Position numbers and translations under genes: made by a program
Shown: positions 1-23,894 of the stretch, one piece after another
Layout: every line of letters starts with the position of its first letter
Position numbering within the stretch: the first letter of the stretch is position 1
Assembly: GCA_037975125.1 (NCBI GenBank)
Contig: CM075852.1
Span: forward strand, 5,425,445 to 5,489,444
Origin: Latrodectus hesperus
Taxonomy: Eukaryota; Arthropoda; Arachnida; Araneae; Theridiidae
Direction: 5' to 3'
Length of the DNA: 64,000 nucleotides
Notes under the pieces: model-generated
What the model saw: only the letters and a program-made list of their open reading frames with translations
Databases searched by the model: none
What the model was told of the DNA's origin: nothing

Positions 1-4
1 ACTA

Positions 5-236
<232 letters not shown>

Positions 237-237
<1 letters not shown>

Positions 238-2540
238 AATCGCGCATTTTAATAAAACATTTTTGTTCGTTAGAATGTATCTGTACTTTTATTTTGAAGT
301 TAACCTGCCAGAGTTTCATTTATTATTCCCTTTTCTCTTTACTTCAATACACCATCTCACATTTGGTACAAAGTCTTATGTCGCTATAAAAAATAAGCAC
401 ATTTTTAGATATTAAATATTTTCTTTAATTACATTAAGCAGATTTAAGTTAAAAGATTAAACAAATTTAAATAAGAAGTAAGAAGTTAATTCTGATTTGT
501 AATGGATAATTTGTTTCTAAGCAAATGCTGTGCTGAAGCATATTTTTTTATAATCAGTTAACCTTAAATAATGACAATTTACTCGTGTTTTACTAATAGT
601 TCAGTGAATTATAATTGATAAATATACATTTTTTCTTAAAGATAACTTATTTACTATCTAATAATCAATTGTTTTACATGTTTTATATAATAAACAGACC
701 ATAGCAGTTTATACTTAAAATATGTTGAATGATAGTTTTGAACTTGGTTAGGGTTTCAATTATAATTTTATAATATATTACATTATAATAAAAAATAAAT
801 CGTATACATAATATTTATAAGGCTTTAACTTTCTGAGAAAAATTGAATTTTAAGCAGGTAAAAATGATTAACAGAACAACAAAACACAAATGAAAAATTA
901 CTATAGTATTCATAAATCAATATAATAAATATCATCTTACAAGATACCATGAATTATCTTTTATATCATATTCTGTAGAATTACAATTTATTCATTCCAA
1001 TTTTCTTTGAAAAATATTCTAAATTTGTAATTACAACCTTAAAGTAAATTATTTTAATAATGATGCACAATTGTTAACAGAGTTAATTATTGTAATTTCG
1101 TTTCGGATTCCTTTACTATGATTTTTGAGATTATTTTCAATTTGTTTCAAATATCAATGCACACCAACATTTAATGTAATGCAATATTAACAGTCCTTTT
1201 CTATTTTGTATTTTCATAGCTTTACCCACTTATGGATAGTAACTTTCATGAAAATTTATTATACTCAAAAAATTAAGTGACTATATTTTTGGTTTCAAAA
1301 TTTATCTATACAATTTGTTTATAAAATGTATAATAGTGAAATTGAGATTAAATAACATTAAATTTAACGTATAAATAATTTCTTAGATTTTGATTATCAT
1401 GTCTTTTGTGGAGTTACAATAAAGGTTTATTGTGGTTCCTAGCCTTTTTTTAAATCTAAAGTGGTCGTAAAACACCAAATTTAAAAATACTTTTATGATT
1501 TTATTTATTTGCGCTAGTGATTCTTAGTAGTTAAATGGCGAGATAAAATTTAGAAGCACATTAAATCTATGAATGAGCTGCTTTTACATCGATATCACTA
1601 TTAATGGATGTTTGATTTAAATCCCTATCGTTTCATAAAAATTATTTCTCTTTGAACTAGGTTCATTGATTTGTAGTGAGAAAAATTGAAGTGAAGTAAA
1701 GAAAGAATCGAGAGCCATTAAGTAATTAAGTTTGACCCCATTAAACATGCAAGTTGCATGAAATATTTAGATACATTTAATGAAGCTTTGCTAGTAATAA
1801 AACTTACTTTCATTAAATTAAAATAAACGTAGTGCCATTTCATAAATTTTGGTGTTTTAGTTAAAGTTAATCAGCATTTTCATTTTATGACGACATAAAT
1901 TAGGAATAATGAAAGGCATTGACAGTAGTTTAATGAATATTCATAAATGTTTGTGTAACTTTTCCTAAGGGTATATTGTTGAAGACCAACTAAGATATTC
2001 ATAATCAGTTTTCACATTAAACTATACACAATACACTAAAGTTATATCTTTTAGCTGAATATTTTTGAATTTATTTTTAAAAGATTTTACATGAAACATT
2101 TATAAAAATGAAGTATTTACTTTGAATATACTTTCATAGAAAATTTTAGAATAGACAACACTAATGTAATTTCCATTTTAGTTTCATGAATTATATTGAT
2201 AGCTCATGAAACTAAAAGGGAATAGTTCATGAATTATATTATATTTAAAACTGTTACGGATAATGTTAATTACACAAATTCAAATCGTTATTATTTATAC
2301 AAATGATTTACAATTAAATTTAGAATAGAGAAGCAGATCGATGCATTAGTGAGATTGACGTCTCTACATTCATAAATTACATGTAAAGCTAGCTTCAGCC
2401 TAAACTAATCATTAATTTATAAATTGGAATCTTCAATGATAAAAATAATTTTACATAAGCTAGCTTAACAAACTTAAACAATTACCTAATCATTCGTGAT
2501 GAGACTGACATCTGGATTTGAGATTATCACTGGATCGTGA
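237..2540. other. AT-rich sequence, no gene seen
   Basis: No reading frame with protein-like composition, no recognisable mobile-element domain and no strong repeat on either strand. It is treated as unconstrained intergenic or intronic sequence. Confidence 0.7.
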
Positions 2541-2544
2541 CTGG

Positions 2545-2580
2545 TTTAGAGATCATCACTGGATTGTGATGATCTCCAAA
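2545..2580. repeat. Short inverted repeat (hairpin)
   Basis: Two 15-base arms (2545-2559 and 2566-2580) with one mismatch around the 6-base loop TGGATT. The core GAGATCATCAC/GTGATGATCTC is perfect. Just upstream (about 2521-2540) a related partial copy (ATTATCACTGGATCGTGA) precedes it, so the hairpin probably arose by local duplication and inversion. Confidence 0.8.
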
Positions 2581-2779
2581 CTGTAATGATATCGTATAAA
2601 ATATGGCTTAGGAAGTCAAAACAGAAATTGTAGATACACACGTCTTAAGCCTCTGTATTATTCTATGCTATCATTTTTTTCGCGAAAAGGTGTATAAAAA
2701 GGTCATTCAGATGTTATCTTAAGGTGCTTTTTTATTTTCACAATAGGAAAAATACTTTGCTATTAACTTTTCCAAGTGA

Positions 2780-3291
2780 AATGGGAAGTAAAGTACCGAT
2801 CCTTCTTGTAGTGTACCCTGGATAAAGCTAAATCTGATGCAACTTCGCCTCCTTCCTTAGTGCCTCTCGACTGTTTTGAATAAATTGAGAATTTTATTTC
2901 TGGCAAAATGTATAAAGTGCTATAGTTGCTTCAGTCGGATTGCTGGCCGTGTCTAACACGAAAAAGATTTAACTTTAAAGTACACTAGCTCTGAAGAATA
3001 TTGAATTTGTATGATTCCACCAGAAAGCCTTTGGCTTCCCTGATTAAGAAATTAATGTTTATTCCCGTTTATACAAGAAGTGCAAGTGTGACACTGTTTC
3101 ACCTTTTAACAGGCAATGACTGTTTTTTGGCTTATTTGTATCGGTTTAAGCTTTCGAATACATTGTTGTGCCTTTTGTATAAATAAGATCACAATTTTGA
3201 CGCTAATCATCTTGCACTCGTGCCCTGTGTTCTTGTATTTTAATATAAGCGTTTCATAGTTAATAGAAGGCCAAAGAACTAATGGTGTCAT
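2780..3291 (+). pseudogene. Decayed non-LTR retrotransposon C-terminal region
   Basis: This looks like the decayed end of a retrotransposon polyprotein, the stretch between RNase H and the C-terminal cysteine/histidine motif. Translation of 3070-3180 gives SVTLFHLLTGNDCFLAYLYR. That matches the LFRL-TGHDCLAAHLHR signature which, from memory, precedes the C-x2-C...H...C motif in many arthropod elements. Past a stop, ANHLALVPC (about 3200-3230) corresponds to the usual HL...CP segment. Upstream, 2821-2875 reads like the tail of an RNase H linker (DKAKSDATSPPSLVPLDCFE). Stops and frame changes make it a relic. The family is not assignable, and chance similarity cannot be fully excluded. Confidence 0.5.
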
Positions 3292-8205
<4,914 letters not shown>

Positions 8206-8274
8206 TGACACTTGGACAAGCCAAGCCTGCTAGCCGTCGGCTATGTGAAATTAAGTCAGAAGGTTAAGTCTTTC
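8206..8274 (+). repeat. Dispersed repeat, copy 1 of an inverted pair
   Basis: A 69-base segment beginning TGACACTTGGACAAGCCAAG and ending GTCTTTC. It is matched, in reverse complement and with the same total length, by 30061-30129. The first 21 bases are identical and the remainder is well conserved with scattered changes. Homology stops on both sides, which defines a short dispersed unit. It is probably a mobile-element end or a miniature element; the family is not recognised. Confidence 0.75.
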
Positions 8275-10963
8275 GTATAACCAGAGCATCATGAAAGAGA
8301 AAGTAATTCTTTGCTCTAAGACTTTTCCGATAGATGGCACCACCAGAAAAACCAATCCTTCAATTTTGACTTTGATCTGAAGAAAGAGAATTTATCCACA
8401 CCATTACACACATGGAAACTGCTCAATGACCAGGACTTTCAATTCCACAAATTTAAGGAATACGTGTAATGAATATACTCGATGGGTCTTTGGCGGACTT
8501 CTTTATCTTGAATCAATAGACTAATGTCATTTCTTTATAACAAGCCTAATTAAAATTTTTATAAAATATCTAGGAATATGCCTAAATAGAAACTATTTTG
8601 TGTTCACACTGTTATTATAAAAATTCATTGTTTATGAAAATTTTTGAAAATTCATCATTCTTTAATTCATTGTCATTATATTAATTAAATATTTTCTGCA
8701 AAAAATAATACTGTCTTTTGAAGCAACACAAATATTTTATAAAAAAATTGTGGAATTATATATATTCTGACGTGGAATATTATGTATGTTGAGTCCTTTA
8801 TGCTATAGAAATTTTCCGATACTAAGATTTCAAAATTATTCTATAATTGGAAAAAAATTGATACGATATATTATAATTAAATTTGAAGAATATTATATTA
8901 AATAATTCAAATATAGGATTAAATATTTAACAATTATCTACACAAAACTTGATGCTGTATTGCTATATTATATATAATATAAATAGTATTGCATTATTAG
9001 TTTTTTTTAATGCGTTATATTAATACACTGGTAGTTATACATAAGACATTTTCATACTTTATAACTTTTCATTTCTAATATGAATAGTCAGTTATTATTT
9101 CTATTCAATTGGAAAACCAGTTAATAAAACCTCTTTTTTCAAGAAAAAATGCCTCAAGTAAATGAAATTTCACCTTGGGCAATGATGATAAAAGTCAAAA
9201 TCCTTTTGAACTACCGAAAATGAACATAAAAGTAAATTTATTTATTCTGGATTCAGGGAAAATAAAACTACGAAGTTAATTTGATCATAAACTGTCTTAA
9301 AATAAAGGATTTTGAATAATTTATGGCACTAATTTATTTAACTTTGTCCCTTTATCTCATTTTAAAGAATGCTTTCGGTAAGAATGAAATGAACTATAAA
9401 ATAATACAACTTACGTTTTTATCTAAGACAGCCTGTGAATTAAATATAATTTATGTGAATTAAACTCTAAAAAGTTTTTGAAACGTTCGATTCATGAACG
9501 AAATTTATGATCCACTTAAACGATAAAATTTCACATATTTATTTTCTAATTTAAACGAAAATTCTGGAATTTTATCAAAATCAGAAATTTTACTACTGTG
9601 CATAGGAACTTATAAAATTAACTTGAATAATAAACAAAATTATGATGGATAAAATAATTCTTAATGAAATTATTTAAAAAGATGTATATTGAAATTAGTA
9701 CTTTAAAGTTTTTTCAGTGTAAAAATTTAGTATAGCTTTATGAATTATTTTTATAAACTTTAAAGCAATTAATAATCATTAATGTTGTAAGATATTTAGC
9801 AGTAGAAGGTTTAAGAAGAAAAATACTATTCTGAAATTCCCAAGAAAGTTTAAAAAATTTGAAATGCATGTATTTTTAAATCTATGTATTTTCATATACG
9901 ATGCAAAATAATATATCAAATCTTAATACATATATAATAATTTCTATATGAATAATTATCTCATTATTTTATATTAATCGCTGCATAACACTTTAAAGTA
10001 AATTTTGAAGAAATGTTTGCTTTTCCAAAATATATTTGATACATATAAGTAATATTTTTAACTAATCAACTTAAACTAACTTTTGAAATACCTATTTTAA
10101 ACTTGTTAAAATTAGGAAATACCTAATGTTTGTGATTAATTTATCTTTCCATATTTTAATTCATTTATTATCTGTTTCTACAGGTTTTATAAAACTAAAA
10201 TGCTTTTTAATAATAGTGTAAAAATCATAATTTAAAAATTACAAGAGGAAATATCTTATCTTTAAAGCTATAATTTCTTTGCAAATATTAAATAAAGCAG
10301 TAAAAATAAAATTAAAAAGAATTTCATACTACATGCCATTTTAACTTTAAGTTCAATATGAATTTAGCATATAATACTGGTACTAGACTATAGTAATTAT
10401 ATTAAGAAAATTTAAATGTTGGAACTATGCTTATTAAAAATACAGAACTTTTTATCAAAAAAATAGTAAAGTATTGTTAAAATTGTATATATCTTGCTAA
10501 AATAATACAATAAATTTCTATAAAACTTTCAAAAGAGAAAGCTTTAGCAACTTTGTAAATAATGTTCATTTGGTTATTAACTATAATGCATATTTGTGTG
10601 TGAAAAATTTTGTTTCCACAACTGACAATGTGACTTCGTAAATTGTTTTTCATTAAATTTCTTAATATTATTACTCCACTATTAGTTCGGAAAATTTAGA
10701 ATCTGCATTTCCTAAAGTAATCTACAATTATCTTTATTTGGTTCCGTAAATAATTTATATTTCAGTTATTGAATGTGTGAAAAAAACTTGCATTATATTA
10801 ATTTAACTTTCATTTGTCTTTACACTGATATTGCAAGGCAAATTTAATAATTTGTTAAATGTTTTCAGAGTTTATATCTGACAAATTAACGTATCGTATT
10901 AAGTTCAACCTGGGGGATAGAAGTAAAACTAAAAAATGATCGACACCCACAATAATTACATCA
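8275..10963. other. AT-rich sequence, no gene seen
   Basis: The first 250 bases (to about 8525) are noticeably less AT-rich than the surroundings and may be the rest of a decayed repeat. No frame or motif supports a gene. Nothing is recognisable from 8525 to 10900. Confidence 0.6.
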
Positions 10964-11039
10964 TGATTACATCATTGTATAAGTATGTCGGTTGGGAATT
11001 TCAGATCCCAACAGACATACTTATACAATGATGTAATCA
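10964..11039. repeat. Near-perfect 34-bp-arm hairpin
   Basis: Arms 10964-10997 and 11006-11039 pair at 33 of 34 positions around the 8-base loop ATTTCAGA. The single mismatch is in the GTCGGTTGG/CCAACAGAC stretch. Another copy of part of the arm (ATTACATCAT) lies directly upstream at about 10955-10964. The length and loop size resemble a miniature foldback element or a small hairpin RNA precursor. No TA or longer duplication clearly borders it. Arm identity far above the background divergence implies recent origin or ongoing correction between arms. Confidence 0.9.
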
Positions 11040-11642
11040 AAACCGAAAAGAAGTTTGTTATAAACATTTGAAACAGGCGCATTTTTTTGCCTGCTTTTTA
11101 GTGTCTGCATGTCAAATATAGATATAATTATTTAAATATTTTTCTTTCCTGGCTGCAATAATAATTTTGAAACCTACATTTTTCTCAAATATATTTGTTG
11201 CCTAACATCATTAAGATAATATATAAGTATTCAAAGAATATAATGAAATATTTCCTTTGATTTGAATTTAAGATTTTATTTCAACTGCAACAACTGTCTG
11301 ATATATTAGAATATAATAAGCTGAAAAAATTAGTTTGATATTATTTTTAATCACATTATGTTAATAATTCCACTAACATATCTAGCACATCTAGTGAGAA
11401 AGTAAGTAGGGAGATTTTTTATAGAATTGAAAATAATATATTTTCAAATTTACTTAACCAATATTTTTTTTTAATTTTTGTATCCAATTATTATAAAAAT
11501 CACTTTTAAGTTTATGCAATGTGACATTTTGGAAAGCTTAAGTTAAATATTACTAGTTATACTAAATGCTTTTTTTGATTATGCATTTATTTAGTTTAGC
11601 ATAAATTATATACATATCATTATAGTATAACATAATAATATG
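11040..11642. other. AT-rich sequence, no gene seen
   Basis: No coding or repeat signal, apart from the short imperfect TA-rich motif at its end that forms the left candidate duplication of the adjacent SINE. Confidence 0.6.
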
Positions 11643-11951
11643 CAATATTTTTCTAATGGCAGGCACTAGGGTGACGAACCCTATGCCAAAATAAGGCCAG
11701 AAACTGCTACTCATTTGTCGTTACCCAGCGGACACCTGTGAACCAAGTCATGGAGGCGAGTAGCGTTGCCCGCGCCACACCACCACAAATCCATTTATAG
11801 GGTGAGCCACATTCATACATCATCACAGAAGAAAGGACAGGGAAACATAGAGAGAACAGAGTAAGTAGTAACATCCATGCCCAAACCGGGATTCGAACCC
11901 GGGACCCGCAGTCGGGAGGCAGGAACGCTAACCGCTCAGCCATAGGTCGGC
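11643..11951 (-). mobile_element. tRNA-derived SINE, probably full length
   Basis: Read on the minus strand, the element opens with a tRNA-like head. An A-box-like TGGCTGAGCGG lies at 11932-11942, and a perfect B box GGTTCGAATCC at 11889-11899. Together these would form an RNA polymerase III internal promoter. The body has a tRNA-unrelated region of about 230 bases ending in a short A-rich tail near 11643-11660. The head does not fold into a tRNA acceptor stem and lacks a canonical anticodon loop, so it is not a tRNA gene. A possible 8-bp duplication ATAATATG flanks it (11635-11642 and 11952-11959), weak because of the AT-rich context. The sequence after the B box (TGGGCATGGATGTT) resembles the body of the SINE at 31692-31845. 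Confidence 0.85.
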
Positions 11952-12348
11952 ATAATATGTGATATGTGACAAATAATATGTTAAGTTCAATGATTTAATT
12001 TTATTTAATGGAGCGCAAAGTTAAAAATTTAATCTAAAAACACCATTATTAAATAATATGTTGTATCACTAATTCTGTAAACATTATAAAATGCAACAAG
12101 TATTTAAATATTGCTAAGTAAAATTATAAACATATTCATTTTATGTTAAAAATAAGTTTTTAATTACTATTGGCTTTTTAAAATGTTAAAATGTGAATAA
12201 TGTGAATAAAAATGTAAAAAACATTACTTCTTTATATTGGGAAAACACAATCTTAAACATTAAATTAGAGATAAACAGAAATAACTCTATTATTCAACAA
12301 TATGTCAATTTCACAAGTGAGCGTATCAGAACAGTCGCTTAAGCTTTA
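11952..12348. other. AT-rich sequence, no gene seen
   Basis: No feature recognised beyond the right-hand candidate duplication of the SINE. Confidence 0.6.
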
Positions 12349-12670
12349 CATCTGAATGCTTTTTAAGAAAGAATGTCCTATGGTCCAGAAACAGATCACG
12401 TCTAGTAATGAAACACGTGCTATGTGTCCAAACTGTCCAAACTATGCCTTATCGGTGAGTATTCACATTCACCGGTAGTTGCTCTACTGGTGATAAAAAT
12501 AGTCGAAGCGCTATTTTTTCCAACTGAGATGAAGGAAAGATCAGAACAAAGATAAAGGTTCTTATTTTAGTGCGAATGAAAAAAAAATGGGGTTTTTGAT
12601 TTTGAGGTCCTTTCGAATTGAAGTCTGTGATAAATTGTTTTCCTCACAGAAAGTTACATCTAGGGTGAAT
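12349..12670 (+). repeat. Unidentified dispersed repeat, copy A
   Basis: About 320 bases are homologous, in the same orientation, to 23895-24219. Shared blocks include GATCACGTC, GAAACACGTG, GTGTCCAAACTGTCCA, CTTATCG, GTAGT.GCTCT, GATAAATTGT and a pyrimidine-rich TTTTCCTCA.AG. Alignment needs small gaps, and the copies are clearly diverged. No coding frame is conserved between them. Weak similarity may continue to about 12790. It could be an old transposon, or a duplicated non-coding transcript or regulatory segment (note the palindromic CACGTG). The family is not recognised. Confidence 0.75.
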
Positions 12671-16081
<3,411 letters not shown>

Positions 16082-16124
16082 TACCTTATAATGCTGTGGC
16101 CAGTAAAACGTTCTTTCCTACTGT
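16082..16124 (+). repeat. 43-bp dispersed motif, copy 1
   Basis: TACCTTATAATGCTGTGGCC followed by AGTAAAACGTTCTTTCCTAC is matched at 17918-17960 with only about five differences. Flanking sequences are unrelated. It may be the conserved core of an otherwise decayed repeat. Confidence 0.65.
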
Positions 16125-17917
16125 GTAGTTATGTATAAACCATCATTATTTATTATTTGTGCTTTAATAAAATGGCATTAACAGTTAGAGATTTCAAATA
16201 TGAAATATGGATTCAATTTTCATTGAATCTTAAAATTTCATAATTGTGTTATTTTTCAGAACTTGCAACGTTGCTAATGTCATTGCAATTTTTTTCACTT
16301 TATTAATCTTGAAATTGCTTCAATGAAAAAGTGACATTTAATTAAAGAAATTTAAAAGGCAAATATGCAAAATGTGCCGGAAATTAAAGATATTTCGCTA
16401 TATTTAACATTTTTCTTTAATTCCAAGATATTTCATTAATATTTCATCTAAAATATCAATGATGATTTTATTAAAAATAATTTTACTGGTCTAGTTATTG
16501 GTCATTCCCAAATATATAAAATTTAGAAATTCATTAGCATTTATAATTAAATTATAGGAATTTCATAAATATTAAATTACTATTACTTATGATAGCATGC
16601 AGCCAAATAGTTAGCACTCAAAACACGTTGGAGCGCAAAAAGGATGATTTAGCATCAAACAAACCAACTTAACATTCAATTTTTTTTTTGGAAAACATAT
16701 TTCTGAAAATATGAATATGGGGCATAAAATATCATTATTAAAAATAAAAAAGATCAATGAAATTAAACATTAATAATATTTGAAATTAATGCGCATTTGT
16801 AAATATTTTTAATCAGCACTACTATTATACGAAGCAAAAAAAAGTAACCCATATTAAAAGTTCCTTTATTTATCAAAGGAACTTTTACAACAGTTAACAA
16901 ATTTGGATTAGTCATAGTATGTACCCACTGTAAACATAACGGAAAAAAAGAATATTATTCAACCAGGTATTAACTTTGATTTTTGTATTTATATTTTTTT
17001 ATCTTCTTCATTTGGCTTGCAGTTTATTTTTTGCCTGAATATTAATTTATTGCCATATGAAAAATTATAAGTCATAAAAATTTAATTAAAAAAACTTAAA
17101 AGTAATCAAACAGTACATACTGTTTTATAAAATGCAAACATTTTTGGAGAAAAGAGTAACTGATTTTAATCTCTAAATATCATATAAATAAAACAAATTT
17201 TTTTCTGTATCATTATTACACAAATATATACCTTATTTATCTATATTACTAGTTTGTATATATTTAATTCTATAAAAAAAGGATAATGCTTTATTCTTTT
17301 TTATTGTGTAGAAAATATAAAAGTCTTGACTTTTCACTTTCATCAGTGAAAGTAAATCTATTTACTTCATTTTTTCTAATTATTCAAGTACTTTCAATAA
17401 AGACCTCAAATGATTAAATTTCAAATAAAGCATAACATTTTACCACGCTTATGCAGTTTTTTTCTTATAGATGATAGCATGATGAACCACAAGGTTGATT
17501 TGCTCTATTTGAAGACTGATCTGACGTTTGATATTTTAAACACCATGAACAAAGGTACATTTTTTAATGCAGAACTTCAGTATATCTATCTTGTGACAGT
17601 TAGATTAAAGATAATAAAACAGTATCCTCAAGGTTTTATTTGCTCGGAAAACTTTTCCTCTTTCTAGCTATTTTATCAGCAATTGACAAATTAGTAACTG
17701 TAACCCTATTCACTGTAAATTTTTTTAAATGTAGAGGAATTGATATTAGTTTTCCTGATATGAGTATCCACATCACGGTATGGGAATGAAATATAAAAGT
17801 TTTTTTAGCTAAATATACCTTGAATTTACCCACAAATGTAAATATTAACATTCAAAAGAGATATTGAAATCCTTTCTTAATAAGATACTTTCAGCTAAAT
17901 GGAATGGAGAATATGTT
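16125..17917. other. AT-rich sequence, no gene seen
   Basis: Open frames here, such as 17410-17667, have the composition expected of random AT-rich sequence and no recognised domain. The hairpin at 16856-16886 is listed separately. Confidence 0.6.
16856..16886. repeat. 12-bp perfect hairpin
   Basis: Arms AAAAGTTCCTTT (16856-16867) and AAAGGAACTTTT (16875-16886) flank a 7-base loop. No adjacent gene gives it a role. Confidence 0.85.
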
Positions 17918-17960
17918 TTACCTCATAATGCTGAGGTCAGTAAAATTTCTTTCCTACTGT
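17918..17960 (+). repeat. 43-bp dispersed motif, copy 2
   Basis: TACCTCATAATGCTGAGGTC followed by AGTAAAATTTCTTTCCTACT matches 16082-16124 in the same orientation, about 1.8 kb apart. The shared core ATAATGCTG.GG.CAGTAAAA is unusually well kept for this background. Confidence 0.65.
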
Positions 17961-18069
17961 ATATTAAAGAATAAAGTTTGATTTTTTCCGGTCATTGAAT
18001 TTCGCAATATTTATCTGCGAACTGCAAATTTGTAAGTTACCTGTTTTGTTTCAAACCTAAAATCAAATA

Positions 18070-18240
18070 ATGTATGTGACTGTTCAAAAAAGGTACCTCA
18101 AGATGGAGAACATTTAATTTTCTCGTGCCCTACATTTACCCTCTAGAATGAAAGGAAATTTTTTTGGCTTGACTTAGAACTTACCAATTTTTTGAGCAGC
18201 CAAACAGCTGTTCTCGGCTTTTGTTTGCTTTATTTATGCA
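18070..18240 (+). pseudogene. Possible retrotransposon C-terminal cysteine/histidine relic
   Basis: One frame reads CDCSKKVPQDGEHLIFSCPT, then a stop and NERKFFWLDLELTNFL. The pattern C-x-C ... EH-x3-SCP, followed by a hydrophobic helix-like stretch, resembles the zinc-knuckle end of non-LTR polyproteins. Only about 50 codons can be read and a stop interrupts them, so this is a tentative relic. Chance resemblance is a real alternative. Confidence 0.4.
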
Positions 18241-21576
<3,336 letters not shown>

Positions 21577-21654
<78 letters not shown>

Positions 21655-21694
21655 ATTATCATGTATATTATATATATGTTATATATATATATAT

Positions 21695-21726
<32 letters not shown>

Positions 21727-21775
21727 GTGTGATGATACATATATATATATGTGATATATATATGTATGATCACAG
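21577..21775. repeat. Compound microsatellite (TA)n-(TG)n-TA mosaic
   Basis: (TA)n at 21577-21632 passes into (TG)n at 21633-21654. It then continues as a mosaic of TATATA runs separated by TGTGATGATACA-type spacers to about 21775. It directly abuts the 3' end of the Helitron-like element. Confidence 0.93.
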
Positions 21776-23894
21776 TTGGTATACTTACTTATATATATTT
21801 TAAATTTATTATTTTATTCTTATTGACATACATTTGTATATTTTAACATACAAAATTAAAGAAAAAGAACTTTGAATTTTCCGTATTTAGAAGGACCTAT
21901 TTAATCAACGTTTACATTTCCCATAACAAAAAAGTTAATTTATTAATTATATGAAAGGATTTAAAAATGTGTTTTAATGTTAATGTTGTCTACCATTTAT
22001 GATCATTTTTATATGATAACACAATCAAGATTTAGCAATCATATTTCTAAGATTTCTTTATAACGACATAAAAATGAATTTTCAATCTAAAGTGTTGATA
22101 AAATATAAAAAAAACTGATTAAAAAACTTATAAAGTACGCTTTATGTGGATTGTTTTAATTCATGAGTTTTCAAAAATAATGATTTGGAAAAAATATTTT
22201 ATGTTTACATGTGATTTTTTTCTAAATACTTTTTTAATATTTCGAGTCTGCAAATTCATGTTGACACATGTCTCGTAATTAACAACTTAATGTAAATTTT
22301 CTTATCTTTTTAATATCAGAAAAAACTTCTATAAAAAATAAAAATTATAGAATTTTTTCTTTCTGGGAATAATGATTTATTGCATCATTATTAAAAGAAT
22401 AAAAATCTTGTGAAAACAATCAGGAGAAAATAAGTGAATAAAAGTCCTCAGGATAAGAGGCATGTGAGCCTCTTTCTGAAATATATTAAAGCATCCGATC
22501 ACACATATCAGTAAATTACGCAATATTTATGTATTTAAAAATTCCCTACAAATAAAACTGTATGTTTTTGAATGTTTTTCTACTGAAAGGTAGAAAAATT
22601 CATTATTTCCTTAATCTTAAAATATATAAAGCAAATAAAAGAATTTTTCTTATTATTGTTAATATAAATATTCTGTAAATGTTTATTAATATACTTTCTT
22701 TAAATTATTAAATATTATATAATTATAAAATATTTTATATATGTATATTATATTTTAAATATTATATTATTATAGAATATTGTGTTGAACTTTTTTAAAA
22801 TTTTATCTTTAAATGTTAAGCAACCTTTAAAAATCACTGTTTTATATTTGTTTTTTTAAATGATGCTGTTTGTAGAAATGTGCTATTCTGAAAGAATTAA
22901 AAATAATTTTATTGTTAATGCGTGTTCTAAATTGCTTCTAAAATATATATGTTTAAAGCTGTGCACTAGTTTGTGATAGTGCTCTTCATGGCTTAAAATC
23001 ATGGGTTCAATTTCAGCTACTGTTGAACAAAAGGGAACGAATGTCGTATTTCTGCCTTTTATATGGAAGGCTTTCTGGAAGAAAGCTTGAAATTTTAAGG
23101 GTTTGTTCAATTGTGATCTGTGAATACTTCTCACAACTTGTACAAAATGAGATCAGAAATAAATATACGCCATGGATGTTAAAATATCTTACAATGGATT
23201 TCAAAATTTAGAATGCTTGCTACTCCGTTTAAAAAAAAATTATGTATTTCAGCGTCAGAATAAATCGAATGAAAATAATCCATATAAAACACACCAAAGT
23301 CAGGAATTAAATTAATAGTCGACTAATTAATTTATTAATGGATTGAAAATAATAGCTGTTTTATGATTTTTCAAGATTCATAATGTTTGTTATGTATGTC
23401 AAAATTGGAATATACAAAGATTGTGTTCGTTATTTTATGAGTTTATCAATCTGTGTTTATAAATTTATCTTTAAAAATAACGCTTCCATCGATGTTACAT
23501 ACACATTAATGCCTTGCAGAATTTTTTTCCTTTTATCCCTTTATGATACTATATTTGATAACATTATGGGATCAATCAAAACAAACATCAATATAATTAT
23601 TTAAAAAGACTTATTTAATTATTTAAAGAATTTAAGTATTAATAACTGTTACTTTTATCAATTTATATATAAAATAATGTGTATATAATTAAATAAATAA
23701 TATCGTATGTATAAAATAAATTATCTTAATCTAATATAAACTAAAGCTATATCCTGATGTACTAACATTCAATTTAAACATTTAAATAAAATTATTAAAG
23801 AATACATTTGTAATATAATGAAAAACAAGCTATTTATACCATCCCAGTTACCAACCAAATAAAATACCCAAAGCATTTCTTCTGTAATCTAGAA
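21776..23894. other. AT-rich sequence, no gene seen
   Basis: Overlapping frames around 22883-23604 have no domain or biased composition that would support a gene. CATGGGTTCAATTTCAGC near 22998 is vaguely B-box-like but has no partner A box. Confidence 0.55.

Noticed and set aside
11707..11943. 78-codon minus-strand frame beginning MAERLAFLPPDCGSRVRIPV
   Set aside because: It is the tRNA-derived head of a SINE read as protein. The A and B boxes explain the sequence.
11878..11951. Possible tRNA gene on the minus strand
   Set aside because: The A and B boxes are good, but the acceptor stem does not pair and the anticodon arm is not canonical. The sequence continues into a SINE body.
22995..23012. 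CATGGGTTCAATTTCAGC as a B box of another SINE
   Set aside because: It departs from the B-box consensus, lacks an A box upstream, and has no similarity to the two SINEs in the window.
22883..23604. Cluster of overlapping 60-85 codon frames on both strands
   Set aside because: No domain, no consistent strand, composition as expected from AT-rich DNA, and no splice or repeat evidence.
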